A DNA stretch of 64,000 nt from Coenobita brevimanus. Its lineage: Eukaryota; Arthropoda; Malacostraca; Decapoda; Coenobitidae. Position numbers and translations under genes: made by a program. Under the pieces are notes generated by a model. The model saw only the letters and a program-made list of their open reading frames with translations, did no database searches and was not told where the DNA came from. Positions 9,503 to 19,293 of the stretch are shown piece by piece (the stretch's first letter is position 1; the number at the start of each line of letters is the position of its first letter). Location: assembly GCA_032717465.1 (NCBI GenBank), contig CM064713.1, forward strand, positions 7,549,001 through 7,613,000. The letters are read 5' to 3'.

Positions 9503-12099
9503 TGTTATGCAGCGTGTTCTGAGTCCGGACGTCTCGGGCACAGACACGGTGCGGCCCTGGGTTCTTTGTTCCCGACCGGGTCATTACTAGCAAGGAAGGA
9601 AAACACAAACACCACTAGTCAAAAGGCACACTTATAGATTATCAAAAGACAAATACACACACCGTACTATGAGCAAAACTGAGGAACTTACAATGACTTA
9701 ATGTTTACAACAATCACTTTCCACCTAGTTCAGCAAGTCTGACCTGTACACGGAATTACACCTTCCTGAGGTAGGGTTATGTCCACACAATGTTACAGAC
9801 AGTATTTCACAAATATGTCAGGTACATCATATTCAACACACACAGACAGCATAGGACAGTACACCCAACACGCCAGGTGCATGACATGGACGACAACATT
9901 TAGTCAAGCCCTTAAACCTAGGTATTCACGTGACATAGACGAGGTCGTAGCTAATACAATATATCCGCGTGACATAGACAATGCCCTAGCTAATCTTAGG
10001 CTATGTACGCATCACATAGGATGAGAGTATATAATGTTCCACACTTGATTCAGGCGAGGGAGGGGGTATTAGTGAGTCTAGGGTGGGTTTATTCACGTAG
10101 GAACGGGGACTGGGGCCTGGGGAGGAGAGGGAGAGCTCACTGGGGGAGGGTCACACTGACGTATGTTGTCCTGTGGGGTTGACCCTAGGGGGGGGGGTTG
10201 TCACTGTCGGGGAACTGACCCGTGGGTGGGGGTTGAACACTGCACGCAAGATCACAGGTAGTACTGTAGAGTTCACTATGGCACACTGCAGGGGATCACA
10301 CCGTGGCTGTCAGGGGGGGAGAGAGGGGGATAGAACACTGGGGAGAGTTGGGCGACACTAGGGAGAAGCACCGTGGACACAGGGGAGGAGTCACAGGGGT
10401 TGGTTCACTGGGGAAAGGGTTCAACAGCACTGGGGAAGTGTACAATCATAGGGTCTAGTACTCATGATTCTGACGGAGTGAAGGACATGCCCCACGGGGC
10501 GGGAGGGCCTACGCCGGGAGCTTCAGATGGATGCCGGGCATGGGAGGTAGGCCGTCCAGCGACTAGTACAGGGGAGGGTGGTCCGTGAGGTCGCCACTAG
10601 TCATGGAGGAGTGGGCGGGTGGTGTGTTGGGCGGCTCCCTAGCCGCTACAGCCCGGCAGGAAGCAGGGCTCTCCGGGCTAGGGCCAAAGAGGGCCAGGAG
10701 ATGCGCTGCTCAGCACTGGCCCTTAGTCGTCGCCGGGGTCCTGGGAGAGGAACTGGGGAGGCCCAGGGCTAGGGTCAGGCATGAGGAGGGTCGCGCCTGG
10801 GGTGGACTGCTGCCTCGTTCTGCAGGGGCAGCAGTCAGAGAGGGTCTGTGGCCGCCATTGCTGAAGTCTCAGCTACTGCAACAGGTGCCGGGGGAGGCCT
10901 GTTGTCTCCGAGGGCTGAGGTCTCACCATCAGGAGGAGGCCGACAGGTGTGAGCTGCGGCCTCTCACCCTGGAGGGGTCCAACAACACCTGGGGCTGCAA
11001 GGACAGGACACCGGGCCTTAGGAACATCACATCCGCTCTGGTCTCTGTTGGGGTCCCTGAAAAGGAGCAGAAACCACCCTCTCATGTAGAGGGGCGGGGA
11101 GAGGGGCACCTTACTCCACCACCGGAGTGATGGTTGGGGCAAGAGGTACCTTCCTCTGCAGGAGCCTGGGGATGGGTGGAGGGAGAGCGGCCAGGGATTG
11201 ACTCTCCTGCTTGGCGGGGCGGAGAGCCCCTGCTGGAACTCTGGTCCGGGCTAGAAGAGGAGGGTCCAAGAGACTCTCCCTCTGTCAGGCAGCCCCATTG
11301 GGCACTGCCTTGGCTCCCACGGGGAACAGGAGGGCACGAGGAGTTGGAGGAGGCTCCTCTAGGCTCTACAGACCCTAGCGGCGGGGAGAAGGTGCCTGAT
11401 GGGTACGTCCGGCTATTGCCACAGCTCCAACAGAGGCTGCACTCCAGCTGTAGTTCTGGCGGTGGGGAGAAGGTGCCTGATGGATACGCCCGGCCATTGC
11501 CACAGCTTCGACAGAGGCTGCTCTCTGGCTGTAGGGTCTGGGACTCCTGTCCTGGAGTCAGCACTGGGGTACGGCAATGTTTTGTCCCGTGTGGTACCTC
11601 TGTTAGAGAGTACCCCAGGGCCTGCCTTCCTCCTTGGGGCTGCTGACGAGAGTCATCTGGTGGACGTGCTGGCTCCCAAAGGCGGTTGGCAGAGGGTGGC
11701 GAACTGACGGTCCTTCCACCAACAGTATCCCTGCGGGCGATACTGTGCCACTGCTCCTGTGGGGGAATAGCAGCCCTTGAGGCTCCTCCTGAGTCCTCCA
11801 TCAAAAAGGACGCCAATCCAGGGAACTCAACATCCGAGGGTCTGCTTGGGATCTTGTCAATACAAGTCCCACCCCAATTCTGGCGAGCGTTCCCTCCAGC
11901 GGAGTGTAGGGTACTTTTCCTATACACTGCCAGGTGGTCTGGCTGCAGAGAAGACGGGTATCAGGTGCAAGGAGTTGCCTGGAAGGTATGACAGGTGAGC
12001 CAGCCTCCCTGTCATCTCCTGGTGGGGTGGTTATCACCCCCCCTGTACTCTCCTTCTGGGGTGGTGGTGTCCGGCTTACCTCTCCACGTGGGTATTTCA
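9503..12099 (-). repeat. BL-3: solo long LTR, target duplication TAATG
   Basis: The 2597-bp LTR runs, in its own orientation, TGAAATACCC...CATAACA. It has exact TAATG copies at 9498-9502 and 12100-12104. No retrotransposon interior is present, so it is a solo LTR. It belongs to the same subfamily as BL-1 and BL-12. The displayed strand shows G-runs at about 10170-10420. A short tandem duplication of about 93 bp lies at 11390-11550 in place of the long arrays of other copies. Confidence 0.93.
11082..11927 (-). CDS. U3-encoded ORF of BL-3, subfamily version
   Basis: This is a 281-codon open frame in the element sense direction inside U3, rich in Ser, Pro, Arg and Gly. Two imperfect repeats read CRSCGNGRAYPSGTFSPP and CWSCGNSRTYPSGTFSPP. 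Its C-terminal part (RQAGESIPGRSPSTHPQAP) is matched by BL-12 at about 57470. Further along in other frames the LTR encodes LALFGPSPESP (near 10690). No known domain is visible. It may be a decayed coding region or fortuitous; conservation with BL-12 favours coding. Confidence 0.4.
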   Translation of the reverse strand: MYRKSTLHSAGGNARQNWGGTCIDKIPSRPSDVEFPGLASFLMEDSGGASRAAIPPQEQWHSIARRDTVGGRTVSSPPSANRLWEPARPPDDSRQQPQGGRQALGYSLTEVPHGTKHCRTPVLTPGQESQTLQPESSLCRSCGNGRAYPSGTFSPPPELQLECSLCWSCGNSRTYPSGTFSPPLGSVEPRGASSNSSCPPVPRGSQGSAQWGCLTEGESLGPSSSSPDQSSSRGSPPRQAGESIPGRSPSTHPQAPAEEGTSCPNHHSGGGVRCPSPRPST

Positions 12100-12104
12100 T
12101 AATG

Positions 12105-12261
12105 ATTAAGTGAAATTCAAAATTTTGACCCGATTAGGTGTGTGTGAAACTATGTGGTCATGAAAATGATAGCATTTTCCAACTAAAAGTGCCGATTCGG
12201 TAGACAGCCGCCCATCCGATATTTCATCCCACACTGGCTGCTACTGTAGCACATTCTTCCC
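12105..12261. other. Unassigned short stretch before LINE fragment
   Basis: It follows the TAATG duplication of BL-3 and precedes recognisable reverse transcriptase. No motif is seen. It may be the more decayed 5' part of the same LINE. Confidence 0.3.
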
Positions 12262-12486
12262 CCTTTGTGAAATGCAAGGAGGATTCACTAAAGGAGGAAG
12301 AGTAGAGGACAATTCATTCATTTTGCAATATTGTATAGACGAAAGTTATAGAAGGAAGCAAGCATTAATAGTAATATCAGTAGACTTTAGCAAGGTTTAC
12401 GATTTTGTTAAGAGAGGAATTAATCAGTACATCCAAAGTTAAAGTAGTGGCAAACATTTATGAAGGTGATATAAAACAAGTATAGA
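12262..12486 (+). pseudogene. LINE reverse transcriptase fragment, part 1
   Basis: The translation reads QGGFTKGGRVEDNSFILQYC followed by ISVDFSKVYDFVKRG, which correspond to the non-LTR RT block with the first catalytic Asp (DFxKAFD-type). The sequence is interrupted at 12486 by BL-4 and resumes at 30757 with IRQG- and FYADG-type motifs in the same orientation. I infer one LINE split by an 18.3-kb nested insertion. The clade is uncertain (R4/Dong- or RTE-like). Confidence 0.65.
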
Positions 12487-13334
12487 TAAAATGGTGGCAG
12501 TAACAACACATGCCGCCAAAATACCCCCAAGAGGAGGACACGTAGGGCTGGACAGTGCGCGGATTGCGCCCGGGCAACAGGGCCATAAGATCACCTGGGC
12601 CACACGTCCCTATTCCCTGGAACTTGCCCGCTGCCACCACCTTAGTCAAAGTGCAGTACCTTCTGGGCAAGCTGACCACTGACAGGATTGGGGTGGAACT
12701 GGCCTAACTATTCAGAGCAGCACCCCAGCCATGGCCTATAGCCGGGCACCTGAGATGGCCGATAGCCATCCAGTTTTTAAAGAGACAGCTTATAGCCGCT
12801 CCCAAAAAGAAGGGCCATAGCCTATACCACTCCCAAAAAGAAGGGCCATGGCCTATAGCTGGGGACCAGAGACGGCCTATAGCTGCTCAGAAAAAAGGTC
12901 ACGGCCTATAGCCAGACCATCAATTAGGAGACAGCCTATTGCTGCTCTGCCCAGTGCTGCTCACATCCCCTACAGAAGCCAGCAACGGCTGATAGCCACG
13001 CTGGGGAGGGACAAGTATGTCCCCTCTCCTTCTGTAGTTGCCTCAGAGGACACACCACTGGCTGCGGCCGATAGCCGCACCTGGAGGGAGGAGAAGGCCT
13101 ATAGCTGCTGCTCTCCTGCACGGCACCCTCCTTGCAGGACCTCGGTGAAGGCCGATAGCCACACCGGCAGGCAGGCAAAGGCCCATAGCCTCACCTTGCC
13201 TGAGTGCCCGTTAGGGAATCGGGCCCCGGCGACGAACGATAGCCGTGCCAACAGCAAAGGGATGGCCTGTAGCCGCCCTCCATCTGTTGCCCAAGGAAAC
13301 CTAGCGATGGCTGATAGCCATGCTGGGAAAAGTA
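12487..13334 (+). repeat. BL-4 part 1: 5' LTR of a deleted element
   Basis: The LTR starts TAAAATGG after ATAGA (12482-12486). An ATG at 12491 opens a 63-codon frame (MVAVTTHAAKIPPRGG...) that aligns with the start of BL-6 (KMPSVTQAATTPPRGG). The irregular array at about 12735-13330 has units near GGCC(T/G)ATAGCCGCTC. The LTR is broken here by the palindromic element and continues at 17154 and again at 28272. Confidence 0.85.
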
Positions 13335-14158
13335 TGGCTTGTAGTATTAAACTACCTCTTCGCACAAGCAAGCTCTTCGTCGCGCCAGCCTTAGTTTTAA
13401 AGTGAAGAGGTTCCTCGCATGGCGCGGGAAGAGGTCTCTTGGGGTTGAAAGTACTGGAATATGAAGCAGGAGCATCACCCGCCTCTTCCCAAATATCTTC
13501 GTATCTTTTTTTATGCTGATGTCATATTCATGTAACTAGTTAGTACCTTTACATTCACGAAATGCATTTGCAAATTTTTAAATGTTTGGTATCATTTTTT
13601 TGTGTGTGATACTATATTTACAGATTTTTAGGAGACTGGTGCTACCCGTTTACGATCAAACTACTGCTACCACTATAGAGCTCAGTGACTGCTACATGCG
13701 CACAGCCCAGTCGTTGATTTCTATCATTCCCAAGTTACCTGTGTCTCATACAGTGGTGATCCAGGCTACTTCATAGCTTATTTCCAAGAGCACTTTATGT
13801 AACAGACTTGTAAACCATTCCACTTTTCACTGCTGTCTTCAGAAAGGCAAGCACGTGGTATATTTAAGGCCGTGGTTTGGGTACTACTATCGCCGCTAAA
13901 TTCTAGCTGCCGTAATCCTAATCACTTCCTTTTTACGGTAGCCATAACTTAACTTAAACAACCTTACCTGACATATTTCTAACAGCAGAAAAACCAAACA
14001 TGACCGCTAAATTCTAGCGAGTGAAACTGAACTGCAGCAGTATTAACCAAACCTGACTAAAACTGACCTGACCTAACCTAACCTGTTTCTAACTTAACTG
14101 AACCACCAAACCAAACAACTTAATTCTAGCTGCTGTAATCCTAACCGTGGTTTGTGAA

Positions 14159-14395
14159 ATGCGTGGCTTTGACAGATACAATACTCCGGAATATTACGGA
14201 GAATACCGTAGGATCCCCGACATCGAGGCGGACCAGGAGCAGTGGAGTTCACCCTCAAGAATGCCGACACCCCCACTTGGACCCCACGGGGTAGCCGCCG
14301 CCAGCCACCACCACTCCGGGCAACAACGGCGTACGTCAGCCCGGGCTGTGCGCCCTTGTGACACTCAACCACCACGCCGCCGCCACCGTAGGTGA
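14159..14395 (+). CDS. U3-encoded ORF start in BL-5
   Basis: From the ATG 4 nt inside the LTR, 78 codons are open (MRGFDRYNTPEYYGEYRRIP...). The later segment MPTPPLGPHGVAAASHHHSG aligns with BL-11 (MPGNVPTPPHGPPG...SRHHSE), and SARAVRPCDTQPPRRR matches SARAVRPYVTQPLRRR of BL-11. The frame then stops, and the array is open in another frame as far as 15604 (14771-15604 has an internal ATG). This conservation between two diverged LTRs supports a once-coding N-terminal region. Confidence 0.45.
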   Translation: MRGFDRYNTPEYYGEYRRIPDIEADQEQWSSPSRMPTPPLGPHGVAAASHHHSGQQRRTSARAVRPCDTQPPRRRHRR

Positions 14396-14476
14396 AAGAC
14401 ACTACCTTCGTGTGGCGGAATCACCGAGTTAGCTAGGGGTGGAGTCAGAAACTATACTCCAGGCAGCACCCCTAAG

Positions 14477-15196
14477 GTAGAGACGATCTATGGTCGCTCT
14501 GATAGTGCTAAGGTAGAGACGATCTATGGTCGCTCCCATAAAAACCCGGTAGAGACGATCTATGGTCGCTCCCATAAAGCTCAGGTAGAGGCGATCAACG
14601 GTCGCTCCCTCAGCACTCCAGTAGAGACGATCAATGGTCGCTCCCCTAAAAAGAAGGTAGAGACGATCTATGGTCGCTCCCATAAAAATCAGGTAGAGAC
14701 GATCAATGGTCACTCCCTGAAAGCTCAGGTAGAGACGATCAACGGTCGCTCCCTCAGCACTCTGGTAGAGATGATCAATGGTCGCTCCCCTAAAAACAAG
14801 GTAGAGACGATCTATGGTCGCTCCCATAAAAATCAGGTAGAGACGATCAATGGTCGCTCCCTGAAAGCTCAGGTAGAGATGATCAACGGTCGCTCCCTCA
14901 GCACTCCGGTAGAGACGATCAATGGTCGCTCCCCTAAAAACAAGGTAGAGACGATCTATGGTCGCTCCCATAAAAATCAGGTAGAGACGATCAATGGTCG
15001 CTCCCTGAAAGCTCAGGTAGAGACGATCAACGGTCGCTCCCTCAGCACTCCGGTAGAGACGATCAATGGTCGCTTCCATAAAAATCAGGTAGAGACGATC
15101 AATGGTAGCTCCCCTAAAGCTCAGGTAGAGACGATCAATGGTCGCTCCCTCAGCACTCCGGTAGAGACGATCGATGGTCGCTCCCAGGGTATAGTG
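14477..15196 (+). repeat. Tandem array of BL-5: 20 units of exactly 36 bp
   Basis: Twenty units begin GTAGAGACGATC(T/A)A(T/C)GGTCGCTCC and differ in the last 12 bp. From the fifth unit on, four spacer types recur in the order ctaaaaa / cataaaaa / ctgaaag / ctcagca, giving a 144-bp higher-order repeat. The unit length never changes over 720 bp. The sense translation repeats VETINGRS. The dyad arms are CGATC / GGTCG where other arrays have CGGCC / AGCCG. Confidence 0.97.
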
Positions 15197-17153
15197 AGGA
15201 GAAAGACGTCTCCACGACCGGAGGTTGAACTCCAGGGGCCTCACCCCGGGAATTCTCGGAGAGACCTCCCTGTTTCCCCCGGCCTCTGTTCCCTACGCAT
15301 GGCCCTTGAGAAGACCCACCTGTCAGGCCCCCGTGACAGCTGCTGCCGCAGTCCTCCCCTGACGGCGCCCCTGCTCATGGGAGACCGCAGTCCGTCGCCT
15401 CTTCCGGCCCGCCCTAGGACTCCCGGGCGAGACCTCACCACGCCCCTGCGACGCCGGGACCTGACCCAGCCAGTCCCAAGGGCCTTACACCGGAGCCCAG
15501 TCCGGAAACCCCCAGACGTGAGAGGACGCCCTCGCGAGTCGCCCCGTGCCCTCTCGGCTCGCCCCACCCTGACGACGCCCTCAGTCCGACCGGATCACCA
15601 ATGATGTGTCCGTGTTTCTCTTCATGAGGAAATACGAGTGATCCTGTAATAATCGTGAAGTAGGTTAAGTGTGACTCCTTTTCTCTTAGAATAAGTATGG
15701 TGCAGTAATTTCATGTAATCTCCATTGGGGTAAACCAGGACATAATACCCCGTTGAAGGACGAGAATGTGGGTTGAGACCTCAAGTGAAAATACGTGCGA
15801 GTGTCATCCCGAAGTTTTCTAAGGACATATCTCTAGAGCCCGAAGAAAGACTAAAATATTATTGGAGCGCTATTGGCTAAGCTCTGAGTAATATAGTGGA
15901 ATAGTATTTACGAGTGTTCCGACTTTGTTACGCGTTGGGAAGTGAGAGTCTACATAACATATCGGGGAGATGTGTAATGCATAAGTTGTGCCGACAGAAA
16001 CCTAGTGTCACCAAAACAACAAGGACGGCGAGTAATAACGATATTCCCCTGCTCCGCACGCTGTTCCTAAAAACTCTCTCCATTCCTCACTCCCACTCTT
16101 AAAGTTAAAATAAGAACCAGAGTTAATTGTCAAAGAATCTTCGCCAACAGAAAACACCTAAACTCCCTTGCTAATATCGGGCCTCCTTAAATATTACCAT
16201 AACTTCCTCCTCGCCGTTTTAAGTCACTCTCCATGTCTCCCTACCTCCTCCCGGTAGATCACAAACCCCACCCCTCCCCTCACGCGCTTCGTGCGCACGG
16301 GTATTTACTGCACTCCTAGTACTAAGATTTGTTGTCATTAGTATCTAGAAAGCTAGTATCCTGCGAGATACACAATATTTTAGATAAGGTTTTTGTATTG
16401 CTCTATATTGTGATGTAATGTCTACTGAAATGTCCTGTGTCTGACTGAAGTAATACACGTGTATGGTGTTGCCGAAGGTTTTTATGTCCTACCTCTCTTC
16501 ATTGCACTAGCTCCGGTCTCGAAAGAGGACCCCGCTCCGCGTTGAGTTGAATTTGGACGAGAAGTCGAGCCAAATTCTACTCAGCATTACAGTTTGGATT
16601 ACGGAAGTCACCGTTAAATTCTAACTGCCGTAATCCTAATCAATGCCTTAAATTATACCACGTGCTTACCTTTCTGAAGACAGTATTAAAAAGTGGAATG
16701 GCGTACAAGTCTGTTAGATAACCTGACCTGATCTAAACTAACCTATTTCTAACCTAACTAAACCACCAAACAAAACCGCTAAATTCTAGTTGCCGTAATC
16801 CTAACCACCATTGGACCCCCTCTCAAGTATTAAAGTATCATATTTTAAAACTATTTCATACCATTGGACTGATTTGGAGACGTTGTTTATCAGATTTAGC
16901 ATATTATTTTCGCAATATATCACACGAGAGAGTAAACATAAAACAGATGACGGCAACATGCACTACTCCGGCGTACCAATCTCACGATTTCTCTCCCAGA
17001 GAGCACCCCCGCAGCATACCAACCCTTCCGTAGTCTCCTTCTGGGAAAAGGCTGTTCAGCCTGGGTTTAAAAGGTACCAAACTGGGAAGAGCCTCTTCAC
17101 GAAGATGCTTCGCGGGAAGGGGAAGGGGAAGAGGTTGTTTAATACTACCAGCC

Positions 17154-18063
17154 TAAGTCTCTTGCCCCATGTGACTCCGCAATGACACGGTGAGCTGTGC
17201 TTAGTCCTGCCCTCCGGCAGGAGCACAGGTTACCCACCTGTCCACCCAGACTGAGGCAACCTCCAGGAGGAGGACCACCACTTGGTGGATTGGTGAAGCG
17301 GCCCAGTATTGTCCCCGGGGTTGTTCTTCCTCCACCTGGAGGAAGAGGATGCCTACCTGACGGGCTCCGGCTGTGAGCGACGCTGCAGCCCAGCCCTGAC
17401 AGCGGCGCCCCTAGCAGAAGACCGCAGCTGGCGCCCCTCCGAGGACGTCCCCCAAACCCCCGGGCGGGCCCACTCCCCACCCCAATGAAGGCAATGCTCA
17501 TCCTCCACCAGGCGCTTGAGTGAGCGCTTCCAATGCATGTTTGGCCCTAGTCCCAAGGGCCAGACCCCAGTACCCAGCCCTGACAATGAGGGGCCTTTCA
17601 CCATCCACAGCCCGAGCCCCAGCAGAGAGACGACGCCCCTGAGAGTGTTCCCGTGGCCGCGGGACGAAGGAACTCCCACAGGGCCTCCGCCCACCCGGGC
17701 CGAGAGTTGTGAGGCCTAGATTTTCCCTTCCCCCAGTGAAACCAAGTGTGCACAAAAAGACAGTGAACTTATGGTGAACAGTGGCATCGGCACTATGAGT
17801 GTAAAGTGAGTTTACAGTAAATATAGTGAGGCCAGAAAAGACCAGTGAAAAGTGAGTTTACAGTAAATACAGGGAGGCCAGAAAAGACCAAGACAAGTGA
17901 ATTCAGAGGAACAGGCGCCATAGTAAATTCCAGTGGCAGTAGGACCAAATAAGACTAGAACACAGAAACATCGACAGTGAATATTATCTACAGTGATATT
18001 ACCCTTGCCCCCTTGTAACGACACTAGTAACTATTCCCCTCCTTTGTGCAAGTCAGTAACACC
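17154..18063 (+). repeat. BL-4 part 2
   Basis: It continues BL-4 after the palindromic element and aligns throughout with BL-6 (29430-30380). It encodes MSERFQCMFGPSPKGQTPVP near 17516, then a run of about 50-bp direct repeats (GTGAGTTTACAGTAAATA...AGGCCAGAAAAGACC at 17805-17900). It stops aligning after CAGTAACACC at 18063 and resumes at 28272. Confidence 0.85.
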
Positions 18064-19293
18064 TGTAGTGCCCGGAAGTGATAATGAGTTGTTGTTGTTG
18101 TTGATTCTCTCATTCGAGGAGACCGGGCCTTGCTATAGCCCGGTTGGTGGTGGTTGTCTTGAGTAAGGTAAGGGGGAAGACAGGGCCTGGGGAATGCCCA
18201 GCACACACGCCCTGTCTCCTGGCTGAGTTGCGGTGTGTGAGGATAATGAGTTGTATTTAGTTCATTTTATATGACCAAAAGTTCGGTTAAGTGAGAGTGT
18301 GTGGCCGGGGTATAGTTGTTACCATGCGAACGTGACCAGAACATAGATTAAGTTACCTAGTTGCTAAGTCATTTTTTTCTTACTGTAATTTACTAGTATT
18401 AAGTCTCTTTATAATATAAAAACTCGAGTGAGATGGGAATATGCCTTGGTCACGTAATCCAGCATAATGTACGCGTGCGCAAAGTGATGTAAGGCACGAT
18501 GATTTTCATTGTTTTTTCGATGTAAGGGTATAAAGAGAGGTGTTGTAGAGTAATTATTATAACTAGAGAATGTCATTTTTTCGGGTAATCGATTGTAAGG
18601 GGAAAGACATCACACTGAGTCTATCACGAGTCTGTAATAATAAAGATCTTTAATTGCGTACACCGCCATCCCCCCCTCCTCCCTCTTTCCATCACGCAAT
18701 GATGGCGTGTTTTACTAGCTCACCGGCTGTGATGGGTGACGGATGGCCGGTACTGTCGTCATCCACCTCCTCCCCCCCCTCCAAGGAATTCTGTAAATAA
18801 TTTGATATTATAGATGTTTAACATGTTGAAGCGCAAATAAGTGATATCCCACGAGTGATAATAGTGACGAAATAAAGAAATAGACTTGGGTAGAATCAAG
18901 TGTTGTCGTTCCTCAGGAAGTGTGTATCGGTGACGCCATTAGCCATTGGAAAAGCGAGTCCCGAGTTTCCCGCTCCACTCTGTATCCTGTGAGCTGAATA
19001 GCGAGGTATTTCCCATAAATTAGTGTAATGTACTTTATATTATTATTTAGTGTGTAACTGGAATACGAGAATACTAGCTACAGAGTTCTGTCTGAGCCTC
19101 AGATAAATGTGTGATTTTTGTGGGTCAAATATCAGGTGCCCGGGAACTGTGAATTATTTATTAATGTGTTGAGATGACTTTGCAGTTCAGTTATAAGGGC
19201 TGTGTTATTTGTGAGTTAATGTTCACGTAGTTTGTGAGGCACAATGATATTGATGCAGTGACGATTTTCATGGTTAGAGTTAAAGTTATTCAT

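Larger units (their letters stand above)
14155..16591 (+). repeat. BL-5: solo long LTR, target duplication GTTTG
   Basis: The 2437-bp LTR runs TGAAATGCG...CATTACA, with exact GTTTG copies at 14150-14154 and 16592-16596. It sits inside the palindromic element, whose two sides rejoin cleanly if it is removed. It has a U3 ORF from ATG 14159, a perfect-period array, and near its 3' end a hairpin with perfect 8-bp arms GAATTTGG/CCAAATTC. Confidence 0.93.
13335..17153. mobile_element. Palindromic (foldback) DNA element, split by BL-5
   Basis: The ends are inverted copies: GGCTTGTAGTATTAAAC at the left and, on the other strand, GGCTGGTAGTATTAAAC at the right, each followed by ACCTCTTC. Long inner arms also match in inverted orientation, for example the CCATTCCACTTTT...GTCTTCAGAAAGG...AAGCACGTGGTAT stretch at about 13813-13870 against 16655-16710. 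Without BL-5 it is about 1.38 kb. TA at 13333-13334 and 17154-17155 may be the target duplication; the TTAA at 13347 and 17139 gives an alternative reading. No transposase is present. Confidence 0.75.

Noticed and set aside
14477..15196. Regular repeat-spacer pattern resembling a CRISPR array
   Set aside because: The unit is 36 bp with only a 12-bp variable part, the spacers recur in a fixed order, there are no cas genes, and the context is a eukaryotic LTR.
14429..15244. 271-codon minus-strand frame with ATIDRLY repeats over the BL-5 array
   Set aside because: It is antisense to the LTR and follows automatically from a 36-bp period with few stops. The sense frame has the cross-family peptide conservation; this one does not.
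13347..17142. A TTAA-flanked piggyBac element 13351-17138
   Set aside because: The terminal inverted repeats extend beyond the TTAA by 15 bp on each side, so the TTAA is more likely internal. I keep it only as an alternative.
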